Part shown: in pieces, positions 27,021-35,548 of the stretch
Numbering within the stretch: position 1 is the stretch's first letter
Layout of the letters: each line of letters begins with the position of its first letter
Assembly: GCA_905235135.1 (NCBI GenBank)
Contig: CAJOKR010000064.1
Span: forward strand, 1-50,976
From: an uncultured Bacteroidales bacterium
GTDB taxonomy: Bacteria > Bacteroidota > Bacteroidia > Bacteroidales > WCHB1-69
Direction: 5' to 3'
Length of the DNA stretch: 50,976 bases
Program-made: the position numbers and the translations under genes
The notes under the pieces: generated by a model
What the model was told of the DNA's origin: nothing
The model's database searches: none
The model's input: only the letters and a program-made list of their open reading frames with translations

Positions 27021-28364
27021 ATGTGTAAAAGGATACCATTAGCCTTATCAGTCATTTTATTCTTTGGTTTACAGACCGTTATAGCACAAGATATCGACAC
27101 CGTGAAGTTGGGGAAATCCGCGACTTCCAGCGGTAAATCGCTCGGCACACTCACCATCGGAGGTTACGGCGAAGCGGTGTATAAATACAACTTCTTCAGT
27201 GACAACGTCTTCCGTTACTCTCATGCGGCCAACTATGCCGATTCCAAGGGACACGGGCGGGTGGATTTGCCGCACGCCGTCATCATGTTGGGCTACGACT
27301 TCGGTCATGGCTGGACCTTCAACACAGAAATAGAGTTTGAGCACGGCGGTACCGAAGCTGCTGTGGAAGTTGAGGCTGAAGAGACCGGCGAGTTCGAGAA
27401 AGAGATCGAGCGCGGCGGCGAGGTCGCTTTGGAGCAGTTCTGGTTGCAGAAGGCCTTCTGGGGCGGGAAAATGAACATCCGCGCCGGTCACATCGTGGTA
27501 CCCGTCGGCGGCACCAACAACGCCCACCTGCCCACCGAGTTCTTCGGGGTCTATCGTCCCGAGGGCGAGAACACCATCATCCCGTGCACATGGCACGAGA
27601 CCGGCATCGAAATCTGGGGCCGCATCAAGGGTTGGCGCTACGACGTGATGCTCATCCCGTCGCTCAATTCCAGCATGTTCAGCGTCTCGGGCTGGGCTCA
27701 CGACGGCTCCGCATCGCCCTACGAGTTCCGTGTCGCCAACAAGTTAGCCGTCGCCGCCCGTGTCGATAACACGAGCATTCGAGGCTTGCGCATCGGGGTC
27801 AGCGGCTTTGTCGGCAACACCTTCCGCAACGACATCATCACCGACGAGAGTTCCTCGCGCTATGCCGACGTGAAGGGTACAGCGGTCATCGGCAGCCTCG
27901 ATTTCAGCTACAAGACCGGGGGCCTCGTGATGCGCGGCAGCGGCCTTTACGGCTATCTCAGCGACTGCGAGCTGATTTCCGTCTATAACTCCACCCTACC
28001 CCACAGCTCGCAGGCGCCTTACCCGCAGACCCTTGTGGGACAGGCGGCCTGGACCGCGGGCGGCGAAATCGGCTACAACATCTTCCACCACCATACGAAC
28101 CCGAAGCTGGACCGCCACAAACTATACCTCTTCGCCCGCTACGAGTACTACGACTCCTACATCCCCGGCCACGCTATGACCGACTACGAGTGGACCAACC
28201 GCCATTGCATCAGCGGCGGCCTCAACTACAGTCCCCTCCGCGAGATCGTTATCAAGGCCGAAGGCGGCGTCCGCCTCCTGAAACAGCAGTACAACCCCGA
28301 ACCCTGGTGTGCCCTCGCCATCACCTGGGCCGGCATGTTCTCGCACGAATTCCATAAACGATGA
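27021..28364 (+). CDS. porin-like outer-membrane beta-barrel protein
   Basis: The protein is about 447 residues with a Sec signal peptide (MCKRIPLALSVILFFGLQTVIAQ). The mature part is rich in alternating aromatic and polar strands, e.g. GYGEAVYKYNFF, HAVIMLGYDFGHGWTFNTEIEFEHGG and MNIRAGHIVVPVGG. An acidic loop (EVEAEETGEFEKEIERGGE) follows. The layout is that of Bacteroidota porins of the phosphate-selective/OprP-like type, although the exact family is uncertain. The ATG at 27021 is chosen because it starts the signal peptide; an earlier in-frame start at 26943 would add a non-signal extension. It is followed, after a three-hairpin element, by imelysin and di-haem oxidase genes, so a role in iron or small-ion uptake is plausible. 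Confidence 0.75.
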   Translation: MCKRIPLALSVILFFGLQTVIAQDIDTVKLGKSATSSGKSLGTLTIGGYGEAVYKYNFFSDNVFRYSHAANYADSKGHGRVDLPHAVIMLGYDFGHGWTFNTEIEFEHGGTEAAVEVEAEETGEFEKEIERGGEVALEQFWLQKAFWGGKMNIRAGHIVVPVGGTNNAHLPTEFFGVYRPEGENTIIPCTWHETGIEIWGRIKGWRYDVMLIPSLNSSMFSVSGWAHDGSASPYEFRVANKLAVAARVDNTSIRGLRIGVSGFVGNTFRNDIITDESSSRYADVKGTAVIGSLDFSYKTGGLVMRGSGLYGYLSDCELISVYNSTLPHSSQAPYPQTLVGQAAWTAGGEIGYNIFHHHTNPKLDRHKLYLFARYEYYDSYIPGHAMTDYEWTNRHCISGGLNYSPLREIVIKAEGGVRLLKQQYNPEPWCALAITWAGMFSHEFHKR

Positions 28365-28386
28365 TGCGTGCTCTTGCGAGTCGGAG

Positions 28387-28414
28387 ATTCCGGCCTCCCA
28401 TCGTCGGCCGGAAT
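28387..28414. repeat. inverted repeat downstream of the porin gene
   Basis: ATTCCGGCC (28387-28395) and GGCCGGAAT (28406-28414) pair perfectly around a 10-base loop, with no T run. The 25 bases leading into it (28368-28392, with CTTGCGAGTC and GATTCCG) resemble part of the 170-bp repeat at 45231-45620. Confidence 0.5.
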
Positions 28415-28427
28415 GGTGCCGAGATAA

Positions 28428-28510
28428 ATGCTTCCTTGAGCAGTCCCGAAGGGACAAGACGCACGAAGTGCTAATAACCCCACACAAGGCGTAAGCCGCA
28501 GTGTGGGGCC
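28428..28510 (+). repeat. three-hairpin intergenic element, copy 2
   Basis: Hairpin 1 is GTCCC-GAA-GGGAC, so both sides of the stem changed relative to copy 1. Hairpin 2 is GCAC-GAA-GTGC. Hairpin 3 is CCCCACAC / GTGTGGGG enclosing GGC-GTAA-GCC. It ends 29 bases before the imelysin ATG. Confidence 0.85.
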
Positions 28511-28539
28511 TATCAAGAAACAAACTAAAAACCAAAAAT

Positions 28540-29685
28540 ATGAAAACCGTAATCATCGCCACAATAGTGGCAATCGCGCTGGTAGCGACCAGCTGCAAGC
28601 ACGGCGAAGGCGACCTCGTCAATGAAAAGCAGGTGCAGGTCATCGAACAGTATGTCGATCACACCATTGCCCCGACCTACACCAACCTGGCCAACTACAC
28701 CGACCAGTTGGTCAACGAGCTGACGGCCTTCCGCGCCAGCCATTCGCAGGGCGACCTGAACAAGGCCTGCGAGACCTTCCTTGCCGCCCGTGCATGGTGG
28801 GAAAAGAGCGAGGCTTTCCTCTTTGGCGCCGCCTCCGACTTCGGCATCGACCCGCACATCGACTCCTGGCCGTTGGATGTGGCCGCCTTCAACACGATGA
28901 TGAGCAACACCGCCCAGATCCAGGCCATGGATTCCGAAGACGGTGACGTGTATGCCGGTGAACAGCTCGGCAACGCCCTGCTCGGATTCCACGGCATTGA
29001 GTACATCCTCTTCAACAACGGCCAAGTGAAGAACGCCTCCGAAATCAGCGACCTGGAGATGATCTACGCCATCGCTGTTGCAGGTGACCTGCGTAACCGT
29101 TGCTTCCAACTCGAGGTGAGCTGGATCGGCGACAAAGCCGCACAGTCGCACCGCGACAAGGTGGAAGAGCTGGAGCTGAACAGCACCGTCAACGGCGGCA
29201 GCTACAGCTACGGCGACAACCTCAAGAAGGCCGGCAACCCAGGCAGTACCTACGCCAGCAGCGTCAGCGGCCTCATGGCCATCGTCGATGGCTGCAAGAC
29301 CATCGCCGACGAGGTGGGCACCTCCAAGATCGGCAAGCCCTACAACGGCGAAGACCCCAACTACATCGAATCCCCCTACAGCCAAAAGTCCATCAACGAC
29401 TTCTACGACAACATCCTCAGCATCCAGAACGCCTACTACGGCGGCATCGAAGGTCAGCGCAACGACAAGCTCTCCCTGCACGCCTACGTCAAGAAGATGG
29501 ACAACAAACTCGACAACGAAGTCGAAGAGGCCATCAATACCGCCCTCACCAAGATCAACGCCATGCCGCGTCCCTTCGTAAACAACTACACCAACCCCAA
29601 GAACGCCGAAGCCATCGAAGCCTGCCAGGCCCTCGATGAGGTTTTGTCGAAGGTAAATGAGGCGTTGCGCACCTACGAGGATTAA
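28540..29685 (+). CDS. imelysin (peptidase M75) family lipoprotein
   Basis: The 381-residue surface or periplasmic lipoprotein has lipobox ATSC (Cys about 18). The imelysin signature GxHxxE is present as GFHGIEYILF at residues 149-154. Downstream helices such as EVEEAINTALTKINAMPRPF and the duplicated four-helix layout fit the family. Imelysins (IrpA/IcmP/EfeO-like) are linked to iron uptake; proteolysis has been questioned. The next gene encodes a di-haem oxidase, a pairing also known in pseudomonads. The ATG at 28540 is preferred over a GTG at 28501, which lies inside the structured element. Expression may be influenced by the three-hairpin leader immediately upstream. Confidence 0.9.
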   Translation: MKTVIIATIVAIALVATSCKHGEGDLVNEKQVQVIEQYVDHTIAPTYTNLANYTDQLVNELTAFRASHSQGDLNKACETFLAARAWWEKSEAFLFGAASDFGIDPHIDSWPLDVAAFNTMMSNTAQIQAMDSEDGDVYAGEQLGNALLGFHGIEYILFNNGQVKNASEISDLEMIYAIAVAGDLRNRCFQLEVSWIGDKAAQSHRDKVEELELNSTVNGGSYSYGDNLKKAGNPGSTYASSVSGLMAIVDGCKTIADEVGTSKIGKPYNGEDPNYIESPYSQKSINDFYDNILSIQNAYYGGIEGQRNDKLSLHAYVKKMDNKLDNEVEEAINTALTKINAMPRPFVNNYTNPKNAEAIEACQALDEVLSKVNEALRTYED

Positions 29686-29700
29686 TTCGAATTTCTGATT

Positions 29701-29730
29701 TGTAGAGACGCAAAATTTTGCGTCTCTACA
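29701..29730. repeat. GTAG...CTAC palindrome, copy b
   Basis: A perfect 30-base palindrome whose left half is TGTAGAGACGCAAAA. It starts 15 bases after the imelysin stop codon and lies between the imelysin and di-haem oxidase genes. Confidence 0.85.
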
Positions 29731-29754
29731 CCTTGACAAAAACGAAAAATCATT

Positions 29755-31305
29755 ATGAAAAAGACATTATTTATCCTTTTAGCAATCGCATTATTTGCGG
29801 CCTGCCACAGACCCGATAACGGCGAGATGTCGTGGATTGAGGAGGAAACCTACGCCGGCGGCAAGTTAGGCACTACCTTCAACAGCTCCTCCTCGGCGTA
29901 CGAGGATCCTGCTCCGGCGGTCACCGACATCGCCGCGTTCAAGTACGGCGAATACCTGTTCGAGCGCGACTTCACCATCAACACGCCGCCCTTCAACGGG
30001 TTGGGTCCTCTCTATATCCGCAGCTCGTGTATCGCCTGCCACCCGGGCTACGGTCACGGCAAACGCATGGACCGCTACGCCGCCAGCGACTGGGGCAACG
30101 GCTACCTGCTGGTAATCACCGACCAGAACGGCAACTACGTCTCTACACTGACGGGAATGCCGCAGACCAAGGCCGTGCCGCCGTTCAAGGCACCCATCGA
30201 CGAGAGCCAGATTGTCATCAACTGGCTGCCATACACCGACGAATGGGGCAATCGTTTCCCCGACGGCGAGACCTACAGCCTGATCTACCCCGAGGTGACG
30301 ATTCCCGCTTCCGCCTACTACGTCCCGCTGGAGGTCAACGGCACTCCGCTGCCTTACGGTAGCGAGGTGGTGCGTCTCGAATCCACCATCGGCATTTACG
30401 GCACCGGTTTGCTCGACGCCATCCCCGACGATTCGCTGAAGGCGCAATACATGAAAGAGTCGATGGCCGGTGTGAACCTGAATCCTGCGATGTGGGCCGG
30501 CACCGACTGGGCCCCGACGGGTCTTTACGGCAAAACCGACCACCCGAAGCGTTTCACATACGCCTGCTCCCGCGGTCCCCTGCAAGACGGTCCCGGCGCT
30601 AACGCCATCTGGAACATCACCAACGTGACCCGCGGCGACCGCCGTTACCACTACATGACCGATAAATACGCCCGCGTGGCTTCCCAGGATCCCGACGTGC
30701 AGGCCAATTTCTACACCTACTTCCCCGAATACAACGTCACCGGCGATCCCGAAACCGACATCTACAACTATTTGATGGGTAGGGATTTGCCCGCAGAGAT
30801 GAGCAACGACGATTACGTCAACCTGATGGTCTGGCACAGAGGCTTGGCCGTGCCTGCCGCCCGTAATCTCGACGATCCGGAGGTGCAGAAGGGCCGCAAG
30901 ATCTTCCGCGAGATTGGATGTGCAGCGTGCCACCGTCCCAGCTGGACCACCGGCAACGACCGCTTCACTGACCCCAACGGTTTCTTCACCACTGCCGACC
31001 AGCGTCTGCCCCGCTACCCCAATCAGAAGATATGGCCATACACCGACATGGTCCAACACCGTCTCTGCATGGTCAACGACATCCGCACCGGTTGGTGCCG
31101 CACCACCCCGCTGTGGGGCCGCGGTCTCTCCGCCGTCTGCACTGGCTCCAGCGACCGTCTGCATGACTGCCGCGCCCGCAACGTCATCGAAGCCATCATG
31201 TGGCACGGAAGCACCCAAAGCGACGCCCGCTGGACCGTCGAAAAGTTCCGCAACCTGAGCAAAGAGGACCGCGACGCCGTCGTGAAATTCATCAATGCCA
31301 TTTAA
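29755..31305 (+). CDS. di-haem cytochrome c 'thiol oxidoreductase' lipoprotein (DHOR family)
   Basis: The 516-residue lipoprotein has lipobox FAAC (Cys about 17). Two CxxCH haem-binding motifs, CIACH at 92-96 and CAACH at 389-393, are placed as in the di-haem oxidoreductase family related to MauG-type peroxidases. The DHOR hallmarks PPFNGLGPLYIRSSCIACHPG, GLLDAIPD and TPLWGRGLS are visible. Catalysis in this family is not settled; members often accompany imelysin genes in iron-responsive loci. Haem attachment needs the cytochrome c maturation system, and a ResB/CcsA gene follows 110 bases downstream. The TAA stop is also the first triplet of a TAAGGCA heptamer array. Confidence 0.9.
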   Translation: MKKTLFILLAIALFAACHRPDNGEMSWIEEETYAGGKLGTTFNSSSSAYEDPAPAVTDIAAFKYGEYLFERDFTINTPPFNGLGPLYIRSSCIACHPGYGHGKRMDRYAASDWGNGYLLVITDQNGNYVSTLTGMPQTKAVPPFKAPIDESQIVINWLPYTDEWGNRFPDGETYSLIYPEVTIPASAYYVPLEVNGTPLPYGSEVVRLESTIGIYGTGLLDAIPDDSLKAQYMKESMAGVNLNPAMWAGTDWAPTGLYGKTDHPKRFTYACSRGPLQDGPGANAIWNITNVTRGDRRYHYMTDKYARVASQDPDVQANFYTYFPEYNVTGDPETDIYNYLMGRDLPAEMSNDDYVNLMVWHRGLAVPAARNLDDPEVQKGRKIFREIGCAACHRPSWTTGNDRFTDPNGFFTTADQRLPRYPNQKIWPYTDMVQHRLCMVNDIRTGWCRTTPLWGRGLSAVCTGSSDRLHDCRARNVIEAIMWHGSTQSDARWTVEKFRNLSKEDRDAVVKFINAI

Positions 31306-31333
31306 GGCAATAGGCATAAGGCATAAGGCAATA
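31303..31333 (+). repeat. TAAGGCA heptamer array overlapping a stop codon
   Basis: The units TAAGGCA, ATAGGCA, TAAGGCA and TAAGGCA start exactly at the DHOR stop codon (31303-31305) and run into palindrome copy c at 31334. TAA/TAG triplets fall in all frames. Confidence 0.8.
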
Positions 31334-31361
31334 GTAGAGACGCGCCATGGCACGTCTCTAC
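31334..31361. repeat. GTAG...CTAC palindrome, copy c
   Basis: A 28-base palindrome with left half GTAGAGACGCGCCA and one wobble position. It lies 29 bases after the DHOR stop and is followed by T-rich DNA. It is identical over all 28 bases to the copy inside the ccsA gene at 32990. Confidence 0.85.
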
Positions 31362-31382
31362 ATTTTTGATATTTTTGCAACT

Positions 31383-31410
31383 TGAATCTTGAATCCTGAA
31401 ACCTGAAACT
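31383..31410 (+). repeat. TGAATCY/TGAAACY heptamer array, four units
   Basis: TGAATCT, TGAATCC, TGAAACC and TGAAACT in perfect phase end four bases before the ATG of the ResB/CcsA gene. It is the only array of this family that directly abuts a start codon. Confidence 0.8.
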
Positions 31411-31414
31411 GCAA

Positions 31415-33571
31415 ATGAAGAACATAAGACATATCCTCTCCGTCCTGCTCATCGCCTTGGTTGTCGCCATGGCCGCGGGCACCATCGTGGAAATGCGCCA
31501 CGGAAACGACTACGCGCTGAGCCACGTCTATGGCTCGTGGTGGTTCGTCGCGCTGTGGGCGCTGCTCGCCCTCGGCATCATCGTTATGATGATTGTACGG
31601 AAATCGTGGAAAAGGCCCGTCGTATGCGCCCTGCACAGCTCCGTGCTGCTCATCCTGCTCGGCGCGCTGCTCACCATGACCACCGGACAGCACGGTGAGA
31701 TGACGCTGCAACCGCACGTCGATAACAAGCAGTTCACCATCGAAAAGCATGGTGAGAGCCGCATAGAAGCTCTGCCGTTCTCCCTGACCCTCGACCGCTT
31801 CGAGGTGGAGACCTACCCAGGCACTCACACCCCGATGGACTTCGTGAGCTACCTCCAGATTCGCGACGGCGGCACCACCACCGACGCCAAAATCTCAATG
31901 AACAACATTCTGAAATATCGTCACTACCGCTTCTACCAGAGCGACTACGACGAGGAGGGCAACTCCGTGCTTTCCGTCGCCCACGACCCCCGGGGCGTCG
32001 GCGTGACCTACGCGGGCTACCTTCTGCTGCTCGTGGCTCTCATCGGGATGTTCTTCGAACGCAACGGACAATTTCGGACGCTACTGCGGAAAGCGTCAGC
32101 GTCGGCGTCAGTGTTGCTCGCCCTCTTCCTGACGGTTGGAGCCGCCCTGCCAGCATCAGCGGCAAACAAACCCCGCACATTGCCCAAGGAGAGTGCCGAC
32201 AAAATGGGGCAGATGTACGTTATGTACAAGGGCCGTGTCTGTCCGCTGCAGACCCTCGCCAAGGACTTCACCACCAAACTGTATGGAAATGCCCGTTATC
32301 GCGGCTACACGCCCGAGCAGGTCTTCAGCGGCTGGCTCTTCTACACCAGCGACTGGCAAAACGAGCCCATTCCCAGAATAGAACGCGACCTTAAACGAGG
32401 AAAACAACGCGAAGCCGAAGAGAAGAAGCAGATTATCAACATGTTGCTAAACAGCCAACTACTGAAAATCTACCCTCACGCCGACAGTGCGCAACAGGTG
32501 ACGTGGTATTCACAGAACGACCAACTCCCCTTGGAAATCCCCGACGACGAATATCTCTTTATCCGCAAACAGATGAGTTTATGCAAAGAATATGTGGTGT
32601 TAGGGGATTTTGCCGCGTTGAACGAACTCTTCGAGAAAACAAAAATCTATCAGGAGAAATACTCCTTAGGACAAGTGCAGCCCAAAGTACAATACCGAGC
32701 CGAGCGGATTTACAACCAGCTTTCGGTAGGTCGTTGGTTAGCGATGGTGACCATCACTTTAGGGCTAATATGCTTCGCCGTCGCCCTAATCTGTCTCGGA
32801 AAAGGCCGCAAGCTCTACCGACCCGTCAGAGTAGTTGCTGTGGTGTGGATGTCGCTGCTATGCGTGTTCTTGGCGCTGGTCTTCATCCTGCGCTGGATTG
32901 CCGGTGGCCACGTGCCCATGGCTGGCAGTTTCGACTCCATGAATCTGTTGGCGCTGAGCATCTGCATCATCACCTTGATTATCACGATGGTAGAGACGCG
33001 CCATGGCACGTCTCTACAAGACACCGGAAATAAATACGAAATGGCGTTGCCCGCCGGGCTGCTGATGACCGGCATCGTGCTGTTAGTGCAGATGATGGGC
33101 GGTTCCAATCCCCCAATCACCCATCTGATGCCGGTACTATCGTCACCGCTGCTCAGCCTGCACGTCACCGTCATCATGATCGCCTACGCCCTGTTGTTCT
33201 TCATCATGCTCAACGGCATCAGTGCGGTAATCGTGCGCCTGACACAGCCGACCAACACACAATATCTGGATCGGCTCCGCAACATCAGCCTGATTATGCT
33301 CTATCCGGCTGTAGCCTTACTCGCTGCAGGCATCTTCATCGGCGCGGTATGGGCCAACATCTCGTGGGGAAACTACTGGTCGTGGGACCCGAAGGAGGTC
33401 TGGGCGCTTATCACCCTGCTGGTTTACATCGCCCCGCTACACAGCACCCTCTGGAAATCGTTCCAGAAGCCGCTCTTCTTCCACCTCTACAGCATTCTGG
33501 CGTTCCTCAGTGTGCTCATCACCTATTTCGGGGTAAATTTCCTGCTGGGGGGAATGCACAGTTATAATTAG
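31415..33571 (+). CDS. ccsA: cytochrome c biogenesis protein, ResB-CcsA fusion (system II)
   Basis: The 718-residue inner-membrane haem exporter/ligase attaches haem to CxxCH apocytochromes outside the membrane. The N-terminal ResB-like part has membrane helices from residue 8 and the IYGSWWF-type signature as VYGSWWFVALW. A periplasmic region and a central soluble segment (about residues 250-430) follow. The CcsA part has several helices and the tryptophan-rich haem motif WGNYWSWDPKEVWALIT near residue 650. It lies downstream of the di-haem lipoprotein that needs it. A 28-base palindromic repeat is embedded in frame at 32990-33017 and encodes VETRHGTSL in the loop between two helices, an unusual insertion. 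The gene is convergent with the ketosynthase gene. Confidence 0.9.
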   Translation: MKNIRHILSVLLIALVVAMAAGTIVEMRHGNDYALSHVYGSWWFVALWALLALGIIVMMIVRKSWKRPVVCALHSSVLLILLGALLTMTTGQHGEMTLQPHVDNKQFTIEKHGESRIEALPFSLTLDRFEVETYPGTHTPMDFVSYLQIRDGGTTTDAKISMNNILKYRHYRFYQSDYDEEGNSVLSVAHDPRGVGVTYAGYLLLLVALIGMFFERNGQFRTLLRKASASASVLLALFLTVGAALPASAANKPRTLPKESADKMGQMYVMYKGRVCPLQTLAKDFTTKLYGNARYRGYTPEQVFSGWLFYTSDWQNEPIPRIERDLKRGKQREAEEKKQIINMLLNSQLLKIYPHADSAQQVTWYSQNDQLPLEIPDDEYLFIRKQMSLCKEYVVLGDFAALNELFEKTKIYQEKYSLGQVQPKVQYRAERIYNQLSVGRWLAMVTITLGLICFAVALICLGKGRKLYRPVRVVAVVWMSLLCVFLALVFILRWIAGGHVPMAGSFDSMNLLALSICIITLIITMVETRHGTSLQDTGNKYEMALPAGLLMTGIVLLVQMMGGSNPPITHLMPVLSSPLLSLHVTVIMIAYALLFFIMLNGISAVIVRLTQPTNTQYLDRLRNISLIMLYPAVALLAAGIFIGAVWANISWGNYWSWDPKEVWALITLLVYIAPLHSTLWKSFQKPLFFHLYSILAFLSVLITYFGVNFLLGGMHSYN
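32990..33017. repeat. GTAG...CTAC palindrome, copy d, inside ccsA
   Basis: Identical over 28 bases to the intergenic copy at 31334. Here it is translated as part of ccsA (VETRHGTSL) without breaking the frame. Confidence 0.9.
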
Positions 33572-33573
33572 GA

Positions 33574-33601
33574 GTAGGGGCGAAAAATTTTTCGCCCCTA
33601 C
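33574..33601. repeat. GTAG...CTAC palindrome, copy e, between convergent genes
   Basis: A perfect 28-base palindrome with left half GTAGGGGCGAAAAA. It starts three bases after the ccsA stop. The central A5T5 would give either strand a stem followed by T-rich sequence, so it may serve as a bidirectional terminator for ccsA and the ketosynthase gene. Confidence 0.85.
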
Positions 33602-33619
33602 AACATCTGCAAATCGTTA

Positions 33620-33633
33620 TCTAAATTCTAAAT
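33620..33633 (-). repeat. short heptamer array overlapping the ketosynthase stop codon
   Basis: Two TCTAAAT units on the plus strand read ATTTAGA twice on the minus strand. The TAG of one unit is the ketosynthase stop codon (33628-33630). Confidence 0.6.
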
Positions 33634-34848
33634 TCGTTTCAACACCACCGCCGAGTTCGTGCCCCCGAACCCGAAACTGTTGCTCAGCACTGTGTTCAGC
33701 GGCATCTCCACGGTTTTCGTGGCGATGTTCAGCGGGGCGGAGGCATCGTCGGGATGCTCGAAGTTGACGTTGGGGGCCACAAAGCTGTGCTGCATCATGA
33801 GGGTGCAATAGACCAGCTCGCTTGCGCCGGCCATCCAACACTCGTGACCAGTCATGCCCTTGGTGGAGCTGATGAGGGCTCGCTGTCTGTGGAAGAGTCT
33901 ATCCAACGCGAGAGCCTCGTACATGTCGCCTTGGGGCGTACCCGTGGCGTGGGCGCTCACGTAGTCGATGTCCGCCGGGGTGACGCCAGCCATCTTCATG
34001 GCTCGGGTCATCGCGATGACGCTGCCGTCGCTGGAGGGGTCGGAAATGCCGCCACCATTGGAGGAGAACCCGTAACCTGCCACTTCCGCAAGGATAGTCG
34101 CGCCGCGTTGCACCGCGTGGTCGTAATCCTCTAAAACCAAGGCCGCCGCACCGCCGCTGGGCACAAGCCCGTCGCGGTCGCGGTCGAACGGACGGGAGGC
34201 CCACAACGGATCCCCTACCCTTTTCGAGAAAACGCCTAACGCGTCGAACGAAGACATGGCAAAGGTGTTCACCTCCTGGGCACCGCCGCACAGCACCGTA
34301 TCCTGCAGTCCCTGCTTGATGAGCAGGTAGCCGAGGCCCACCGAGTGGCTGCCGCTGGCGCACGCCGCGCTGACCGTCAGGTTGATGCCACGCAAACGGA
34401 AAATGCTGCTCATGTTCATGTTCACGGTGGAGTTCATCGACTGGAAGATAAGTCCGGAACCCAACAGCGCCGTGTCGGGACGACGCACCAGCGCGCGATC
34501 CGTCTCAATGATGGCCTTTGCGGAAGAGTCGTTGCCGAAAAGCACCCCAATCTCGTGGTTGAGACGGTACTCCTCGTCCATGCCGGCCTGCTCGAAAGCC
34601 TCCTTCGAAGCCATGAAGGCGAAGGCCGCCTCTTGCGACAATCCCGCACGCAACCTTCTGTGCAACAGCGGTTTCAGCTCAGGTTCCGGCACAATACCCG
34701 TCAAATCCGACTGATAGCCGTACTCCAGCCTGCTGGGGTCATTGCCTATACCGATACGACCCACGCGCAACGATTCGGCCACTTCCGCCTTCGACGTGCC
34801 GATGCACGACCAAATCCCCATTCCTGTGATAACTACACGTTTACCCAT
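33628..34848 (-). CDS. beta-ketoacyl-ACP synthase (KAS II/FabF-like)
   Basis: The 407-residue cytoplasmic condensing enzyme carries the thiolase-fold triad: Cys163 in VSAACASGS, His300 in SAHATGTP and His335 in GMTGHECWMAG. With the ATG at 34848 (MGKRVVITGMG) the cysteine falls at 163, the usual FabF position, which supports this start over the longer in-frame possibilities. The sequence departs from housekeeping FabF (GMTGHECWMAG in place of the usual GHTLGAAG), as do ketosynthases of aryl polyene or flexirubin clusters, but no acyl carrier protein, ketoreductase or aromatase gene is nearby. The gene is convergent with ccsA and divergent from the small barrel gene. Confidence 0.87.
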   Translation of the reverse strand: MGKRVVITGMGIWSCIGTSKAEVAESLRVGRIGIGNDPSRLEYGYQSDLTGIVPEPELKPLLHRRLRAGLSQEAAFAFMASKEAFEQAGMDEEYRLNHEIGVLFGNDSSAKAIIETDRALVRRPDTALLGSGLIFQSMNSTVNMNMSSIFRLRGINLTVSAACASGSHSVGLGYLLIKQGLQDTVLCGGAQEVNTFAMSSFDALGVFSKRVGDPLWASRPFDRDRDGLVPSGGAAALVLEDYDHAVQRGATILAEVAGYGFSSNGGGISDPSSDGSVIAMTRAMKMAGVTPADIDYVSAHATGTPQGDMYEALALDRLFHRQRALISSTKGMTGHECWMAGASELVYCTLMMQHSFVAPNVNFEHPDDASAPLNIATKTVEMPLNTVLSNSFGFGGTNSAVVLKRI

Positions 34849-35017
34849 GTTCATCCGTTTCAAAATAAGGCCGCGAAAATACATATTTTTTGAATTTGGC
34901 TGACAAAGTCGCAAACAGCACATCGTGAAACATATTTTCTTATTTTTGCCGACGGGTTCATTTTCTATAAAGAATATACAACTTATTGCAAATCAGAATA
35001 ATAAAATCAAAAGCATT

Positions 35018-35548
35018 ATGAAAAGAAACCACGTTGTCACGTTGCTCATCGCGCTATTTGCGGGTTTTATATTTCAAGCCAACGCCCAAGCCCCCTACAA
35101 AAGAAGCTACGGGTTGATCCTCGGCACCACGCAGGGAATCTCCTACAAGTCCTTCCCCTCGCAACATTTTTCCATTCAGCTCGACCTCGGCACCAAATAC
35201 TGTTACGTCTATGGCTCGCATCTGTGGACGCTGGAACTCGCCCCGAACTTCATGTACGAAGGATGGCTCTACGAGGGACTGTACGGATTTGCCGGTCTGG
35301 GCGGAAGCGTCGGCTACAACTGGCAATGCTACCGGTACATGAACAACCGCCCGCCGTACGAACATGAGAGCTGCAACAATTACAAAGGCGGCGTGAACGG
35401 CATCTTCGGGCTGGAATACAAATTCTACATCCCGCTCACCCTGCAATTCGACTTCCGTCCGGGCTACCGCTGCATCTTCAACTTCGACGGTCTCACCGAC
35501 CACAAGTTCGACTGGGGACTGAATTTTGGGGTAAGATATACGTTGTAA
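35018..35548 (+). CDS. small outer-membrane beta-barrel protein, unknown function
   Basis: The 176-residue protein has a clear Sec signal peptide (MKRNHVVTLLIALFAGFIFQANAQ). The mature part is rich in aromatic and alternating residues (SIQLDLGTKYCYVYG, LELAPNFMYEGWLYEGLYGF, LTLQFDFRPGYRCIF) and ends KFDWGLNFGVRYTL, consistent with an eight-stranded barrel of the OmpW/outer-membrane-beta-barrel type. No specific function can be named. The ATG at 35018 is chosen because it begins the signal peptide; an upstream in-frame start at 34925 is unlikely. A TATTTTTG box at 34941-34948 may be its -7 element. The stop codon is the first triplet of a 12-unit heptamer array. Confidence 0.7.
   Translation: MKRNHVVTLLIALFAGFIFQANAQAPYKRSYGLILGTTQGISYKSFPSQHFSIQLDLGTKYCYVYGSHLWTLELAPNFMYEGWLYEGLYGFAGLGGSVGYNWQCYRYMNNRPPYEHESCNNYKGGVNGIFGLEYKFYIPLTLQFDFRPGYRCIFNFDGLTDHKFDWGLNFGVRYTL

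Noticed and set aside
29866..31485. 539-residue minus-strand open frame
   Set aside because: Antisense to the di-haem oxidase gene, which has intact CxxCH motifs and a lipobox.
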